A stretch of DNA of 64,000 nt from Desulfomonile tiedjei (GCA_016212925.1 JACRDF010000015.1:239831-303830); one strand, 5' to 3'; numbered from the stretch's first letter, positions 16,835 through 26,464 are shown. A program made the numbers and translations. Notes: a model not told the origin generated them from the letters alone.

Positions 16835-19477
16835 TTAAGCCTTTTCAACCTGCACCTTCACCACCGGCTGTTCCCACCGGGTGAAATTATTCATTTTCAG
16901 ATCGGGGAAATGGTACGGAACTATCACGGAACCTTCCAGGGCCCTGCGCGACTTTTTCACTTTCAGCTTAACGGACGCGCCGGATGCGGCCGTGATCTTA
17001 ACAGTCTCGCCGCCGTTCAGTCCCAGTGCCTTAAGGTCCTTGTAGTTCATCTCCGCGACGCCTTCCGGACAGACTTCCATCATAGCCGGGCTCGACGCGG
17101 AGAGCGAACCCGAATGGAATTTCAGAATGCCGGGAATGAGGTACATGGGAAGCCCATCGTTAGCGCCTGCTTCTGCCGTGGACGCGGCGGGAAGGAGCCG
17201 AGCTTTACCGGATGGGAAGCCGCCCTCGTAGAGAAGCTTTTTCCCCGGGTCCTCCGCGTCGACGCAAGGCCATGGCAAGCCGCCATTAGAGAGCCTCTTG
17301 TATGAGATACCCGCGTACACAGGCACGAGTTCCGCTATTTCTTCCATAATTCGTTCAGGACCGGCAGCGGTTAAAGACGGGGTTCCCATGAGAGCGGCCA
17401 ATGCAGTGAAGACTTCCAGGTCACTCTTGGACAAACCGGCCTTGGAAGAGGCCCTCAACCGCTGTACCAATCGGTCCGCGCTGGTATAAGTGCCGTTCTT
17501 TTCGGCAAATGAAGCCACCGGCAGAACCGCATGAGCCTTTTGAGCCGTCGACGTGAGGAACAGGTCTTGAACGACCAAGAATTCGAGATTGTCCAGAGCC
17601 TTTTCGACCTGGGGACGATTCGGATATGTATCCAGAGGGTTTTCGCCGACCACGTACAGGCCTCTAATGTCTCCGGTTTCGGCTTTTTCAAGGATCTGCC
17701 GCGCGTCAAGGCCTCTTTCCTGGGGGATGGGCGAGTTCCACGCTGCCTCGAACTTGCCCCGAGCCGCTTCGTCCGTAATACGGTGGAAACCGGGGAGAAG
17801 TTCCGGGGCAAGGCCCATGTCTACAGCACCCTGGAAGTTCGCCTTCTCTCCGAAAACATGCACGCCGCAGGATTCCTTGCCGACTCGGCCCGTCAGCAGC
17901 GCAAGGTTCACAGCGGCCTTAGCCGTCTCCACGCCATTCCCAAGGCGGTTCAGGCCTTGGGCGAGCACTATTGTAGCTTGAGGGGCCTCTGCATACATCT
18001 TTGCCGCTTGACGCACGAGTTCGGGGTCAACGCCAGTCAGTTTGGCCACTTTTTCTATTGTATAGTCGGCCAGTGACGCGGACAGCTCGTCCAGTCCTTC
18101 AGCCTTGAGGTCGAGAGCTGTCTTGTCGAAAAGCCCTTGATCTATGATCCACTTCAACATCGCGTTGGCGATTAGATGCTCGGACCCGGGGGGAATCAAA
18201 AGGTACAGACCGGGCCGATCGGTGAGTTTGGTCCTTACCGAGTCCACCACTATGACTTGCGCTCGATGACGCGATGTAGCGATTATGACTTCGTTCTTCG
18301 CGACAGGATGGGTCTCGGACAGATCTGCTCCGAGCAACAGTATGACGCCCGCGTTCCTGATCTCCCGGATGGAATTGGTGCCGGCAGGGTAGCCCAGAGC
18401 CGCTTCGAAGGCGTCAGTCAAGGGCCTGTACGCGTAACCGCCCGCATGATCCAAGTGGGGCGTTCCCAAAACGGTCCTCACGAAGCGGTTGAATATATAG
18501 GCCTCTTCGTTGGTGAGCCTTTCGGAACCCAACGCGGCCAAGCTCGTCGGTCCTGCAGCCTTCTTGATCTTGTCGAATCCCTGGGCCACAAAGCTTAGCG
18601 CCTCGTTCCATTCAACCTCTTGCAGAGCCCCGTCTTTTCGTATCAACGGCTTGCTCAGCCTGTTCTCGGAGTAAACATACGGCCAGCCGTAACGCCCTTT
18701 GACACAAAGGCTCCCTTCATTGGGGCTGTCCGGTGGTGAACTGACCCAGACGATCTTTTTGTCCTTTTCACCCAAGGTCAGAGTGCATCCGAGGCTGCAA
18801 AACGAGCATGTGGTGTCTGTCTTCTTAAGTTCAAATTCTCTACCCGTCCCCACCAGCCACTTGGAGCATATGGCTCCAACAGGACAGACCTGAGCGCATT
18901 GGCCGCAGAATTCGCAATTCAGCGGACGGCCGAAGTCCGTGGACACTTCACACTCCATCCCTCTGTGGATAAAGCTGAGTTCGTTTTCGCCTTGGACTTC
19001 GTCGCAGATTCTCACGCACATTCCGCACTTGATGCACAGGTTCATGTTGAACCGGATGAAGTGAGAATCGTTATCCACATGGAAGTACCTGGATTCCCTT
19101 GAGAAGGGCAACTCCGGCACCTCATATTCGTGCACAAGGTCTTGGAGCGCACATTTGCCCGCGGCATCGCAACTCGGGCAAAGAAGCGGATGGCTCCTGA
19201 GCAGAAGCTGGAGCTGGATGCGGCGCCCGGCGATCAGCTTGGGAGTATGGGTTGCCACTTCCATGCCGTCACGCGCGGGGTTGAAGCAGGCCGGCATGGT
19301 CCGCGTTCGCCCTCTGGCAGTGACTTCCACCATGCACAATCGACAGGACCCATAGGGAACCAGCCGCTTATCATTGCACAAAGTTGGAATGCGGACTCCC
19401 GCTTTTTGAGCGGCTTCCAGAATACTGGCTCCGCGTTCGACAGTAACTTCAACGCCGTCAATGGTCAGAGTAACCAT
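16835..19477 (-). CDS. nuoG: NADH-quinone oxidoreductase subunit G
   Basis: A large iron-sulfur subunit, 880 residues, in the soluble arm. The N-terminal 2Fe-2S cluster uses C34, C45, C48 and C64. A His-Cys3 4Fe-4S cluster uses H96, C100, C103 and C109. Two ferredoxin clusters follow (C148/151/154/158 and C188/191/194/198). A molybdopterin-oxidoreductase-type domain begins with a fifth set, C224, C227, C231 and C258 (the extra N7-type cluster). The active-site Cys or Sec of formate dehydrogenases is absent (LDHAGGYAYRPLTD), so this is an electron-transfer subunit and not a formate dehydrogenase. Confidence 0.95.
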   Translation of the reverse strand: MVTLTIDGVEVTVERGASILEAAQKAGVRIPTLCNDKRLVPYGSCRLCMVEVTARGRTRTMPACFNPARDGMEVATHTPKLIAGRRIQLQLLLRSHPLLCPSCDAAGKCALQDLVHEYEVPELPFSRESRYFHVDNDSHFIRFNMNLCIKCGMCVRICDEVQGENELSFIHRGMECEVSTDFGRPLNCEFCGQCAQVCPVGAICSKWLVGTGREFELKKTDTTCSFCSLGCTLTLGEKDKKIVWVSSPPDSPNEGSLCVKGRYGWPYVYSENRLSKPLIRKDGALQEVEWNEALSFVAQGFDKIKKAAGPTSLAALGSERLTNEEAYIFNRFVRTVLGTPHLDHAGGYAYRPLTDAFEAALGYPAGTNSIREIRNAGVILLLGADLSETHPVAKNEVIIATSRHRAQVIVVDSVRTKLTDRPGLYLLIPPGSEHLIANAMLKWIIDQGLFDKTALDLKAEGLDELSASLADYTIEKVAKLTGVDPELVRQAAKMYAEAPQATIVLAQGLNRLGNGVETAKAAVNLALLTGRVGKESCGVHVFGEKANFQGAVDMGLAPELLPGFHRITDEAARGKFEAAWNSPIPQERGLDARQILEKAETGDIRGLYVVGENPLDTYPNRPQVEKALDNLEFLVVQDLFLTSTAQKAHAVLPVASFAEKNGTYTSADRLVQRLRASSKAGLSKSDLEVFTALAALMGTPSLTAAGPERIMEEIAELVPVYAGISYKRLSNGGLPWPCVDAEDPGKKLLYEGGFPSGKARLLPAASTAEAGANDGLPMYLIPGILKFHSGSLSASSPAMMEVCPEGVAEMNYKDLKALGLNGGETVKITAASGASVKLKVKKSRRALEGSVIVPYHFPDLKMNNFTRWEQPVVKVQVEKA

Positions 19478-19556
19478 AGAAACTTACTCACACAAAGGAT
19501 TGAGAATGGACATCGGCGCCCCCTACCGGGTGGCAGGGGTCATCCGAGGTCGCCAG

Positions 19557-21353
19557 TTATCTGATAGCATCGAACTTGCAGTTCGTGATGCAGGTTCGGC
19601 ACTTGGTGCACTTTTCCGTATCGATGCGAGCAACTTTTTTCTTTTCCCAAATAATCGCATCCGAGGGGCAGTTCCTGAAGCACATACCGCACATCTTGCA
19701 CTTCTCTTCAATGACCACGAAATCTATAAGACTTGGGCACACCAGCGCGGGGCAATGCTTGTCCCGTATGTGTGCATCATACTCGTGTCGGAAGTGGTGT
19801 ATGGTTGAAAGGACCGGATTTGCAGCGCTCTTGCCCAAACCGCAATGAGATGTGTTGTTGATGTGATGCCCCAACTCGAAGAGGAACTCCACATCGCCTT
19901 CCTCGCCTCTTCCCTCGACGATGTCGGTGAGCTTGTCGTACATGACCTTGAGGCCCTCACGGCATGGCACGCATTTTCCGCACGATTCCTCCACGCAGAA
20001 ATCGATGAAGAACCGCGCAGTATCCACCATGCAGGTGAGGTTGTCCATGATCACGACACCACCGGACCCCATCATGGCGCCGGCGCTCTGAAGGGATTCG
20101 TAGTCTATTTCCACGCCTTCGCTTCCGGAAGGGATACAGCCGCCGGATGGACCGCCGATCTGCGCGGCCTTGAATTTGCGCTTTTTGGGAATTCCTCCGC
20201 CTATATCGAAAATGAGGGTCTTCAATGTAGTCCCCATCGGAACTTCAACGAGTCCCACATTGTTGACCGCTCCGGTCAAAGCGAAAACCTTCGTGCCCTT
20301 GCTGCCCTCCGTACCTATCGAGGCGTACCAGTCCGCTCCGTTGAGAATAATCGGATTGAGGTTGGCAAAGGTCTCGACGTTGTTAAGGTTGGTGGGCTGA
20401 TTCCAAAGGCCTGCTTCAGCGCTCCGGGGCGGCTTGATTCGAGGCATGCCTCGTTTGCCTTCGATGGAAAACATCAGGGCTGTGGATTCCCCGCAAACAA
20501 ATGCGCCTGCACCGGGGTAGATCCCGATATCAAAATTGAATCCTTTGCCCAGTATGTCTTTTCCAAGAAGCCCGTAATCGCGAGCATCCTCGATGGCCTT
20601 CTGGAGCCGCTGAATTGCAAGGGGATATTCAGCTCGCACATAGATATAACCTTGTTCCGCGCCTATAGCGTATCCGGAAATGGCCATCCCTTCCAGAACC
20701 GAGTGAGGGTCCCCCTCCATGACCGACCGGTCCATGAACGCGCCGGGGTCTCCTTCGTCTCCGTTGCAGATGGTAAACTTGGGGAAGCTCTCGTACCTGC
20801 GGCACTCCTCCCACTTCAAGCCTGTTGGGAAGCCGCCGCCGCCTCGTCCCCTGAGTCCGGATTTCTTGATTTCTTCGATAACATCTTCCGGAGTCATCTC
20901 CGTCAGAACTTTGCCCAGGGCCGCGTAACCGTCCCGGGCGATGTACTCGTCAATGTTTTCCGCGTCGATAAGGCCGCGGTTGCGCAGCACTATGAGCCTC
21001 TGAAGGCTGAAGAAGCCTATGTCTCTCATCAAGGGGACGCGGTCTTTTGCCGCCTCTTCCTTGAAGAGGAGCTTTTCGACGACTCTCCCCTTGAGCACGT
21101 GTTCTTCCACTATCAATGGCGCGTGTTCGGGCTTGACCTGGTTGTAAAACACTCCGTCAGGGTAGACCACCACGAGCGGGCCCATGGCGCAGAAGCCGTT
21201 GCATCCGGTCATGATGATTTGGACTTCATCCTGCAAGTTCCTTTTGGCCAACTCCTTTAGTAGTGCTTCTTTCACTTCTATGGAGCCGCTGGCCATACAT
21301 CCTGTGCCTGCGCACATCATGAACTGCATTCTGGAAACGGGGCTGGCACTCAT
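19557..21353 (-). CDS. nuoF: NuoF/HndC-type flavin subunit with extra Fe-S domains
   Basis: The NADH-binding FMN subunit, 598 residues, well above the ~430 of a classical NuoF. Residues 1-115 are a thioredoxin-like 2Fe-2S domain (C14, C19, C51, C55). The central FMN/NADH part has LRGRGGGGFPTGLKW and the GDEGDPGAFMDR loop. The N3 cluster is in ESCGKCVPCREG. The last 60 residues add two 4Fe-4S motifs, CKMCGMCFRNCP and CTKCRTCITNC. This architecture is that of HndC/HydB of NAD(P)- or ferredoxin-linked bifurcating hydrogenases, and not of E. coli NuoF. The frame on the opposite strand (19845-21260) is a shadow. Confidence 0.95.
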   Translation of the reverse strand: MSASPVSRMQFMMCAGTGCMASGSIEVKEALLKELAKRNLQDEVQIIMTGCNGFCAMGPLVVVYPDGVFYNQVKPEHAPLIVEEHVLKGRVVEKLLFKEEAAKDRVPLMRDIGFFSLQRLIVLRNRGLIDAENIDEYIARDGYAALGKVLTEMTPEDVIEEIKKSGLRGRGGGGFPTGLKWEECRRYESFPKFTICNGDEGDPGAFMDRSVMEGDPHSVLEGMAISGYAIGAEQGYIYVRAEYPLAIQRLQKAIEDARDYGLLGKDILGKGFNFDIGIYPGAGAFVCGESTALMFSIEGKRGMPRIKPPRSAEAGLWNQPTNLNNVETFANLNPIILNGADWYASIGTEGSKGTKVFALTGAVNNVGLVEVPMGTTLKTLIFDIGGGIPKKRKFKAAQIGGPSGGCIPSGSEGVEIDYESLQSAGAMMGSGGVVIMDNLTCMVDTARFFIDFCVEESCGKCVPCREGLKVMYDKLTDIVEGRGEEGDVEFLFELGHHINNTSHCGLGKSAANPVLSTIHHFRHEYDAHIRDKHCPALVCPSLIDFVVIEEKCKMCGMCFRNCPSDAIIWEKKKVARIDTEKCTKCRTCITNCKFDAIR

Positions 21354-21419
21354 CTACTATTCTCCAACGGGCCCTCCAAAGGCTACTGGAACCCGGAGTA
21401 ATCTCCTCTCGGGTAGAGT

Positions 21420-21806
21420 TTATGTGGCTTGTGTTTCGCTTCCTTTGGCCAGAGCGTAATCCTCGACAGGATTTCCTCCCACAACGTGTTCCTCGAATAT
21501 GCGGAGAGCTTTTTCCTTATCCACAAGGATATACTTGACCGGGGCCTGATCCACTACTTCGACGGTGATCATCGGCTCTTTCGCACACAATCCGGCACAA
21601 CCGGAGTTCGTCAGCATGACGTCCATCATGTCACGCTTAGCCAGAAGATCGCGAAAGGTGGTCATGACATCCCGCGCTCCCGCGGCAATCCCGCAGGTTC
21701 CCATGTGCACCGTGATTTTCGCCCGAAAATCACCTTCTCTGAGGACCATTCTTGAGCGCTCTCGCTCCTTGATCCTCTTGAGGTCTTCAATCGAAATCTT
21801 TGCCAA
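21420..21806 (-). CDS. HndB-like (2Fe-2S) ferredoxin-domain protein
   Basis: A small thioredoxin-fold 2Fe-2S protein of 128 residues, placed between nuoE and nuoF as hndB is in Hnd hydrogenase clusters. The sequence MGTCGIAAGARDVMTTF and a second SGCAGLCAKEPM stretch are the HndB-type signatures. I set the start at TTG 21806 because AGGAGG lies 8 bases upstream and the protein then opens AKISIEDLKRIKERE. The longer frame to 21881 adds 25 non-conserved residues. The likely role is an accessory electron carrier or assembly partner of the NuoE/F/G arm. Confidence 0.85.
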   Translation of the reverse strand: MAKISIEDLKRIKERERSRMVLREGDFRAKITVHMGTCGIAAGARDVMTTFRDLLAKRDMMDVMLTNSGCAGLCAKEPMITVEVVDQAPVKYILVDKEKALRIFEEHVVGGNPVEDYALAKGSETQAT

Positions 21807-21916
21807 GATGCTTCCTCCTGCAGGATACGTTCCTCTAGACTGGAGAGTGTCCCGCTTTCTCGGCCGCCATGCAGGCTTCACAACGGGATTGAAATCTCGT
21901 CCTGCCTCTTTTCGAC

Positions 21917-22432
21917 CTATTGATATCCTTCAAGGATTTTCACTGTGTCCGGTGGGTGGATATTTCCGTGCGTGTCCTCACCTATAAGCATGACCGGAGC
22001 CAGACCGCAAGCGCCCAGACATCTTACGGCTTCCAGCGTGAATCGGCCGTCTTCCGAGGTTTCTCCCACGTTGATCCCAACCTCCCTGACGATGTTTTCA
22101 AGCATCTCCTTGGAGCCCTTGACGTAACAGGCGGTGCCAAGACACAGTCTGATGGTGTGCCTGCCGCGCGGGGTTATCGTAAAGAACGAATAGAACGTTA
22201 CCACCCCGTAAATGTGAGAAGCCGGAATATGCATACCTTCGGCCAGCGCCCGCTGAACCTCCATAGGGAGGTATCCGTAAAGGTCCTGGGCTTCCTTGAG
22301 CGCGGGGATCAAATAACCGGCTCGCCCGCCATATTTGTCAACGATTCCATCTAGTTTGGCAAGCTCTTCGGGAGGAATGACCTCCACGGAAGATTCAACC
22401 TTCTTCTTCAGTATCGCGTCCCGCTCTTTCAC
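21917..22432 (-). CDS. nuoE: NADH-quinone oxidoreductase subunit E
   Basis: A 171-residue thioredoxin-like subunit with one 2Fe-2S cluster (N1a), ligands C97, C102, C138 and C142 in CLGTACYVKG and CLGACGLAP. The N-terminal helical bundle (YLIPALKEAQDLYGYLP) is typical of NuoE/HndA. It starts the NADH-input group E-HndB-F-G. About 110 bases separate its stop from the HndB-like start. Confidence 0.95.
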   Translation of the reverse strand: MKERDAILKKKVESSVEVIPPEELAKLDGIVDKYGGRAGYLIPALKEAQDLYGYLPMEVQRALAEGMHIPASHIYGVVTFYSFFTITPRGRHTIRLCLGTACYVKGSKEMLENIVREVGINVGETSEDGRFTLEAVRCLGACGLAPVMLIGEDTHGNIHPPDTVKILEGYQ

Positions 22433-22465
22433 TTTATCTTCGCTCCGTGAGTAATTTCAGCTTTG

Positions 22466-23011
22466 TCATGACGCCTCTACTTCTTGCAGGCCCGAAGCAA
22501 GGTTTTCTCGGATGAGGCGTATCACCTCCGGACTGTTCAGTGGAACCTCTTCCAACTCCGATCGAATTTCTCTAGTATCCAGCGAATACTCTTTTCCGTC
22601 TTTCCGGTGCCTGAAAAAGAAATCAACGTCCGGATTCCCTTCGATCAGGGTCACCATCGTCTCGGCCAGATTGCCCAGGGGCTTTCGGTCTATGTGGCCG
22701 TGGCTCATTATGACCCTCACCTTCGTTCCCACACCAAGTGCGGAGTCTATGGTAAGGTCGCCACCTGCCTCCCTTGCCGCCTGCCGAAACAACGAGAGGC
22801 CCAAGCCTACTTTACGAGTCGTTCGCGTGGTAACGAACGGGTCCAACGCTCTCTCAAGCAAGCCCGGATCCATTCCGCGACCATTGTCCTCGATTTCTAT
22901 CGTAAGCTCGTCTGCGCTCCGCTTCTCCTCGACCGTAATCCTGATCGAGTCGGCGCCTGCGATTATTCCGTTTTCGGCGACATCCAGAATGTGCAGTGAA
23001 AGATCCTGCAT
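22466..23011 (-). CDS. Stand-alone HATPase (histidine-kinase-like ATP-binding) protein
   Basis: At 181 residues it has the GHKL ATPase boxes in order: an N-box (ILDVAENGIIAGADSI), G1 (DNGRGM), an F-box-like DPFVTT and G2 (KVGLGLSLFRQAA), then GVGTKVRV. There is no dimerisation-phosphoacceptor domain and no sensor domain, so it cannot be a normal histidine kinase. Such proteins resemble RsbW/SpoIIAB-type switch kinases or ATP-sensing adaptors. A similar protein is typical next to NuoE/HndA in anaerobic hydrogenase clusters. The C-terminal 60 residues are unassigned. The target is unknown. Confidence 0.85.
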   Translation of the reverse strand: MQDLSLHILDVAENGIIAGADSIRITVEEKRSADELTIEIEDNGRGMDPGLLERALDPFVTTRTTRKVGLGLSLFRQAAREAGGDLTIDSALGVGTKVRVIMSHGHIDRKPLGNLAETMVTLIEGNPDVDFFFRHRKDGKEYSLDTREIRSELEEVPLNSPEVIRLIRENLASGLQEVEAS

Positions 23012-23048
23012 GTCGTGTTCGCCATCGGCCCGGACGGTCCCTCAAAGC

Positions 23049-23852
23049 CTACTCGCGTCGAGCCATCCTTCCAAGTTCCGAGATCGCTCTGCCCTCCACT
23101 CCGGCCAGGGCCTTCCTAAGCTCTTCAAAGGACGGTTGAACCATCCTGGCGATCGTGAATGCCTTGCCGATATCCTCCAGGTAGTGGGCATCCGACGACG
23201 TTATCAGCGGGTAGCCCGTGCACTGGCGATACTTCTTCAGGGTCGTATCGGAATCGGTCCTACTTGAAATCTCCAAGGCATCGAGCTTTAAACCATCGGG
23301 AATAAATCCCAGTTGACTAAAGATCCCGTAAGACTGCCTGTCCACGTGTGATGCCACGGCCAGTCCGTTGCGGTCGTGGATGAGTCTCACAACTCTTTCT
23401 GCGCTCAAGGTAGTCGCGCTTATGAGAAGCCTCTGGTCCAAATCTTCGACTTCGTCGTCTTCGTTGACCACTGCCTGGCAGCCAAATACATCTTCGTCGT
23501 TTTCTCCGAACAGATGCGCATAAACTTCTTCCTGGGCGGTTGCGGCTTCCTCATCGGACGGGAAGAGCCCCACAAAATGGACTTCTTCCGATGAGGCAAT
23601 CTCCATTCCTGCCAGCACCACCAATCCGCTGCCTGCCGCCGCACGTCTGGTGGCGGCCGTGTTTCTTGCGGAGTTGTGATCGCAAACCGCGATCATGTCC
23701 AGTCCCCGTTCCAGGGCTACCTTCACAATCGCCCTGGGAGTCATGTCCGCTATCTCGGTACACGGGGACAGGACCGTGTGAATGTGCAGGTCAATTCTGT
23801 AAGTCTTGAGGTTGACCCCTTGGCCTCTTTTCTGTTTCTTGAGCGGCACCAT
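23049..23852 (-). CDS. PHP-domain phosphoesterase
   Basis: A 267-residue PHP-family metal-dependent hydrolase. The metal-binding signature DLHIHTVLSPC is near the N-terminus, followed by AVCDHNSARNT, the GMEI strand, an ASHVDR histidine and the SSDAHYLEDIG C-terminal motif; these are the usual trinuclear-metal ligands. The substrate in this context is not known. Family members act on phosphomonoesters, nucleotides or 3'-5' nucleic acid ends. It sits in frame with the signalling-type genes between nuoD and nuoE. The start at 23852 (ATG) has a G-rich GGGGCGGG upstream; an adjacent GTG is also possible. Confidence 0.88.
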   Translation of the reverse strand: MVPLKKQKRGQGVNLKTYRIDLHIHTVLSPCTEIADMTPRAIVKVALERGLDMIAVCDHNSARNTAATRRAAAGSGLVVLAGMEIASSEEVHFVGLFPSDEEAATAQEEVYAHLFGENDEDVFGCQAVVNEDDEVEDLDQRLLISATTLSAERVVRLIHDRNGLAVASHVDRQSYGIFSQLGFIPDGLKLDALEISSRTDSDTTLKKYRQCTGYPLITSSDAHYLEDIGKAFTIARMVQPSFEELRKALAGVEGRAISELGRMARRE

Positions 23853-23872
23853 GGGCCCGCCCCGGATTCTAT

Positions 23873-24217
23873 TTATTCTCTTCTGCGGACGCCCTTCTCG
23901 TAGAGCCTACCGGCCAACTCGTAGGCAGGCCAAGAACTCACCATAATCGGAACTCCCTGCTCTTCGGCTTTCTTCAACGTGTCGGGGTCCGGCTCCCGTC
24001 CTCCTACGATAACTATTCCGGCCAAGTTGTTGAGGAAAGCCACGGCCACAATATTCTGGTGGAGCTGCAAGGTGAGCCAGACGTCTCCCTCTTTGGCATT
24101 GGCAATCACGTCACTGAGCAGATCGCTCACGTAACCGCCTTCGACGGTGCGATCCATCTCGGCGCCAGCCGTACGAACATCCAGTTTCAGCTCTTCCACC
24201 AGTTCACCGAGCTTCAT
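23873..24217 (-). CDS. DRTGG-domain protein (downstream of nuoD)
   Basis: A 114-residue protein that is almost only a DRTGG domain, named for the motif seen next to HPr kinase and CBS/BioD-like proteins and thought to bind a ligand. Recognisable parts are VEGGYVSDLLSDVIANAKEGDVWLTLQ, NLAGIVIVGG and GVPIMVSSWPAYELAGRLY. I chose ATG 24217 with GGAG upstream; the longer frame starts inside nuoD. It is homologous in layout to the protein at 27948-28319. The ligand is unknown. Confidence 0.85.
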   Translation of the reverse strand: MKLGELVEELKLDVRTAGAEMDRTVEGGYVSDLLSDVIANAKEGDVWLTLQLHQNIVAVAFLNNLAGIVIVGGREPDPDTLKKAEEQGVPIMVSSWPAYELAGRLYEKGVRRRE

Positions 24218-24236
24218 GCAGGCTCCTGGATTTGTC

Positions 24237-25436
24237 TCACCTGTCAACCTCCGCCAGCACGATGTCAATGCTGGAGAGTATGGCTATAAGATCGGCAAAG
24301 AAAAACCCTTTGGCCATCCTGGCTAAAGTCTCAAGATTCACGAATGCAGGGGCACGCCATTTCAACCGATAAGGCTTCGCACCGCCATCGCTGACTATAT
24401 AGCAACCCATCTCTCCGCGAGGCGATTCAATGACCTGGTAGTACTCGCCTGCCGGTGGTTTGACCCCTTCAACCACAAGCATGAAGTGATGGATCAGTGA
24501 TTCCATTTTGGTGTAGATCTCTTCCTGCGGCGGAAATATCACACCAGGCTGTGAGGCTCTGATGGGACCTTCCGGTAGCTTGTCGACGGCTTGCTTCAGG
24601 ATGCGGTTGCTTTGCCTCATTTCAGCGACGCGGACCAGGTACCGTGAATAGATATCGCACCCGGTCTCCACCGGCACGTCGAACTGATACTGCTCGTAAC
24701 CGCTGTAAGGTTCGCTCTTGCGGATGTCCCAGGCCAGTCCCGACCCCCGGACCATCGGGCCGCTGGCCCCCAGAGCGATCGCATCTTCAAGCGGCAGAAT
24801 ACCGATACCTTTGGTGCGGTCCATGTATATGGCGTTCTTGGTAAGAAGGGTCTCGTATTCGTCCACGCGGCGATCAAAGTGCCCCGTGAAGGCCCGGACC
24901 CTTTCCACGAATCCTTCTTCCAGGTCCCTGATCAGTCCCCCTATTCGCAAATAGTTGGGCATCAATCGTCCGCCGGCTGTAAGCTCAAAGAGATTCATAA
25001 TTTCTTCTCGTTCTCTGAGCATGTAAAACAGCGGCGTCATTGCCCCCACGTCGTGCCCGTGAGTCCCGAGCCAGAACAGGTGGCTGAAGATCCTGGAAAG
25101 CTCGGCCATTATGACCCGAATAACCTGAGCCCGTTCCGGGACTTCAACGTCCAGCATCTTCTCGACGGTCAGGCAGTAGCACAGCGAATTACTCGAAGCC
25201 CCCATGTAGTCGCAGCGTTCCGCCAGGGGGATCACGTTGTGATAGGTCTTGTTTTCACAAGTCTTTTCGTAACCTCTGTGCAAGTAGCCGAGATGGGGAA
25301 CGATGTCCACCACCATCTCACCGTCGAGCTGGACCACAGCCCTGAAAACTCCGTGAGTGCTCGGATGATGAGGGCCTAGGTTGAGTTCGATGGTCTCACT
25401 TCTGGAAGAGTCTTTTAGGCTCACTTGTTCTGGCAT
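24237..25436 (-). CDS. nuoD: NADH-quinone oxidoreductase subunit D
   Basis: A 49-kDa-type subunit, 399 residues, related to the large subunit of NiFe hydrogenases but without the NiFe cysteines. It builds the quinone site with NuoB. Clear family stretches are LNLGPHHPSTHGVFR, HRGYEK, ERCDYM, GLAWDIRKSEPY and ESPRGEMGCYIVSDG, ending at IVLAEVDR as usual. It is separate from NuoC; the two are fused in some bacteria. It has a 3-base gap to nuoC. Confidence 0.97.
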   Translation of the reverse strand: MPEQVSLKDSSRSETIELNLGPHHPSTHGVFRAVVQLDGEMVVDIVPHLGYLHRGYEKTCENKTYHNVIPLAERCDYMGASSNSLCYCLTVEKMLDVEVPERAQVIRVIMAELSRIFSHLFWLGTHGHDVGAMTPLFYMLREREEIMNLFELTAGGRLMPNYLRIGGLIRDLEEGFVERVRAFTGHFDRRVDEYETLLTKNAIYMDRTKGIGILPLEDAIALGASGPMVRGSGLAWDIRKSEPYSGYEQYQFDVPVETGCDIYSRYLVRVAEMRQSNRILKQAVDKLPEGPIRASQPGVIFPPQEEIYTKMESLIHHFMLVVEGVKPPAGEYYQVIESPRGEMGCYIVSDGGAKPYRLKWRAPAFVNLETLARMAKGFFFADLIAILSSIDIVLAEVDR

Positions 25437-25439
25437 GAG

Positions 25440-25958
25440 CTATATTCCTTGCGACCCTGCCTTATGAGGCAGGTCCGGGGTATCTTCATCCGTCCCGTAC
25501 AGGGAGAAATCCTTCCTGAGCGGATGACAGGTCCACTCTTCAGGGAGCAGCAACTTTCTCGGATCGGGGTGGTTCCGAAAGGTGATGCCGAACATCTCGG
25601 CCGTTTCCCTTTCGTGCCAGTCGGCTGTGGGCCAGATGCTGAAGACCGAGTCGATAATTGCCGACCCGGGCTCGGATTCCTCTACCAACGCCTTTATTCT
25701 GAAACGGTGTCTGCGTGTCAGAGAAGAAAGCTGATAAACCATCTCAAATCGGGGGGTCTTGGGGTATCTGTCCACGCCGGCCACAAAAGATAGGAAGTTG
25801 AAAGCGAGTTCCGGATCTTCTTTGAGGAACGTGCAGACTTCCAAGATTTTTTCCTTGGCAACGGTAACCGTGATCTGATCTAGGAATGTGACCGCTGTCT
25901 GAACCACATCCAGACCGAACTTGTCCAAGAGCTTCTCGGCAATCTGTTCCTGGTTCAT
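25440..25958 (-). CDS. nuoC: NADH-quinone oxidoreductase subunit C
   Basis: A 172-residue peripheral-arm subunit. The conserved [11 protein letters not shown] and [17 protein letters not shown] segments define NuoC, and the latter contacts NuoD. I place the start at ATG 25958, which overlaps the nuoB stop in ATGA, so translation is coupled. The open frame continues 67 codons upstream but this part is antisense-free shadow of nuoB. Confidence 0.95.
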   Translation of the reverse strand: MNQEQIAEKLLDKFGLDVVQTAVTFLDQITVTVAKEKILEVCTFLKEDPELAFNFLSFVAGVDRYPKTPRFEMVYQLSSLTRRHRFRIKALVEESEPGSAIIDSVFSIWPTADWHERETAEMFGITFRNHPDPRKLLLPEEWTCHPLRKDFSLYGTDEDTPDLPHKAGSQGI

Positions 25959-26464
25959 CGGCCGGCCACCTTGATGTTGGTCACGCGTGGGTTGTGGATA
26001 GATTGCTCTTTCATGACCTTCGCATGCAGTTGGAGGATTCCATCGAGAAGCGCTTCGGGCCGAGGAGGGCATCCCGGTATGTACACATCCACAGGCAGCC
26101 ACCGGTCGATTCCTTGAACCACAGCGTAGTTCTTGTAAATTCCGCCCGTGCACGCACACGCGCCCATCGCTATGACCCAGCGCGGCTCGGCCATTTGTTC
26201 GTAAATCCTGAGGATGGCCGGAAGCATCTTCTTAGAGGCCGTGCCGGAAACTATCATCAGATCGGCGTGTCGTGGGGAAGGCCGAGCGACTTCCATCCCG
26301 AAACGGGACAGGTCGTACCGGCTGACAAAGGTGGCTATCATTTCCAAGGCACAACAGGCTAAACCAAAGCCCAAAGGCCACATGGAAGACTTGCGCGCCC
26401 AGTTTACGAACCATTCCAGATTGGTGACGTGAACAGTATCGTTTAAGTGTCGTTCTATTCCCAT
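25955..26464 (-). CDS. nuoB: NADH-quinone oxidoreductase subunit B
   Basis: A 169-residue subunit carrying cluster N2, the last in the chain before quinone. The ligands are the tandem C37-C38 in LACCALEM, one cysteine of GACACTG (103/105), and C132 in [10 protein letters not shown]. All are present. It overlaps nuoA by 10 bases and nuoC by 4, which indicates coupled translation. Confidence 0.97.
   Translation of the reverse strand: MGIERHLNDTVHVTNLEWFVNWARKSSMWPLGFGLACCALEMIATFVSRYDLSRFGMEVARPSPRHADLMIVSGTASKKMLPAILRIYEQMAEPRWVIAMGACACTGGIYKNYAVVQGIDRWLPVDVYIPGCPPRPEALLDGILQLHAKVMKEQSIHNPRVTNIKVAGR

Noticed and set aside
16835..19477. NuoG as a formate dehydrogenase alpha subunit
   Set aside because: The Cys/Sec active-site position is replaced and the gene is between nuoF and nuoH; it is a NuoG with a molybdopterin-type fold.
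19845..21260. 471-codon open frame antisense to nuoF
   Set aside because: It lies fully opposite a strongly supported gene, has no recognised motifs, and long antisense frames are expected from the codon bias of GC-rich genes.
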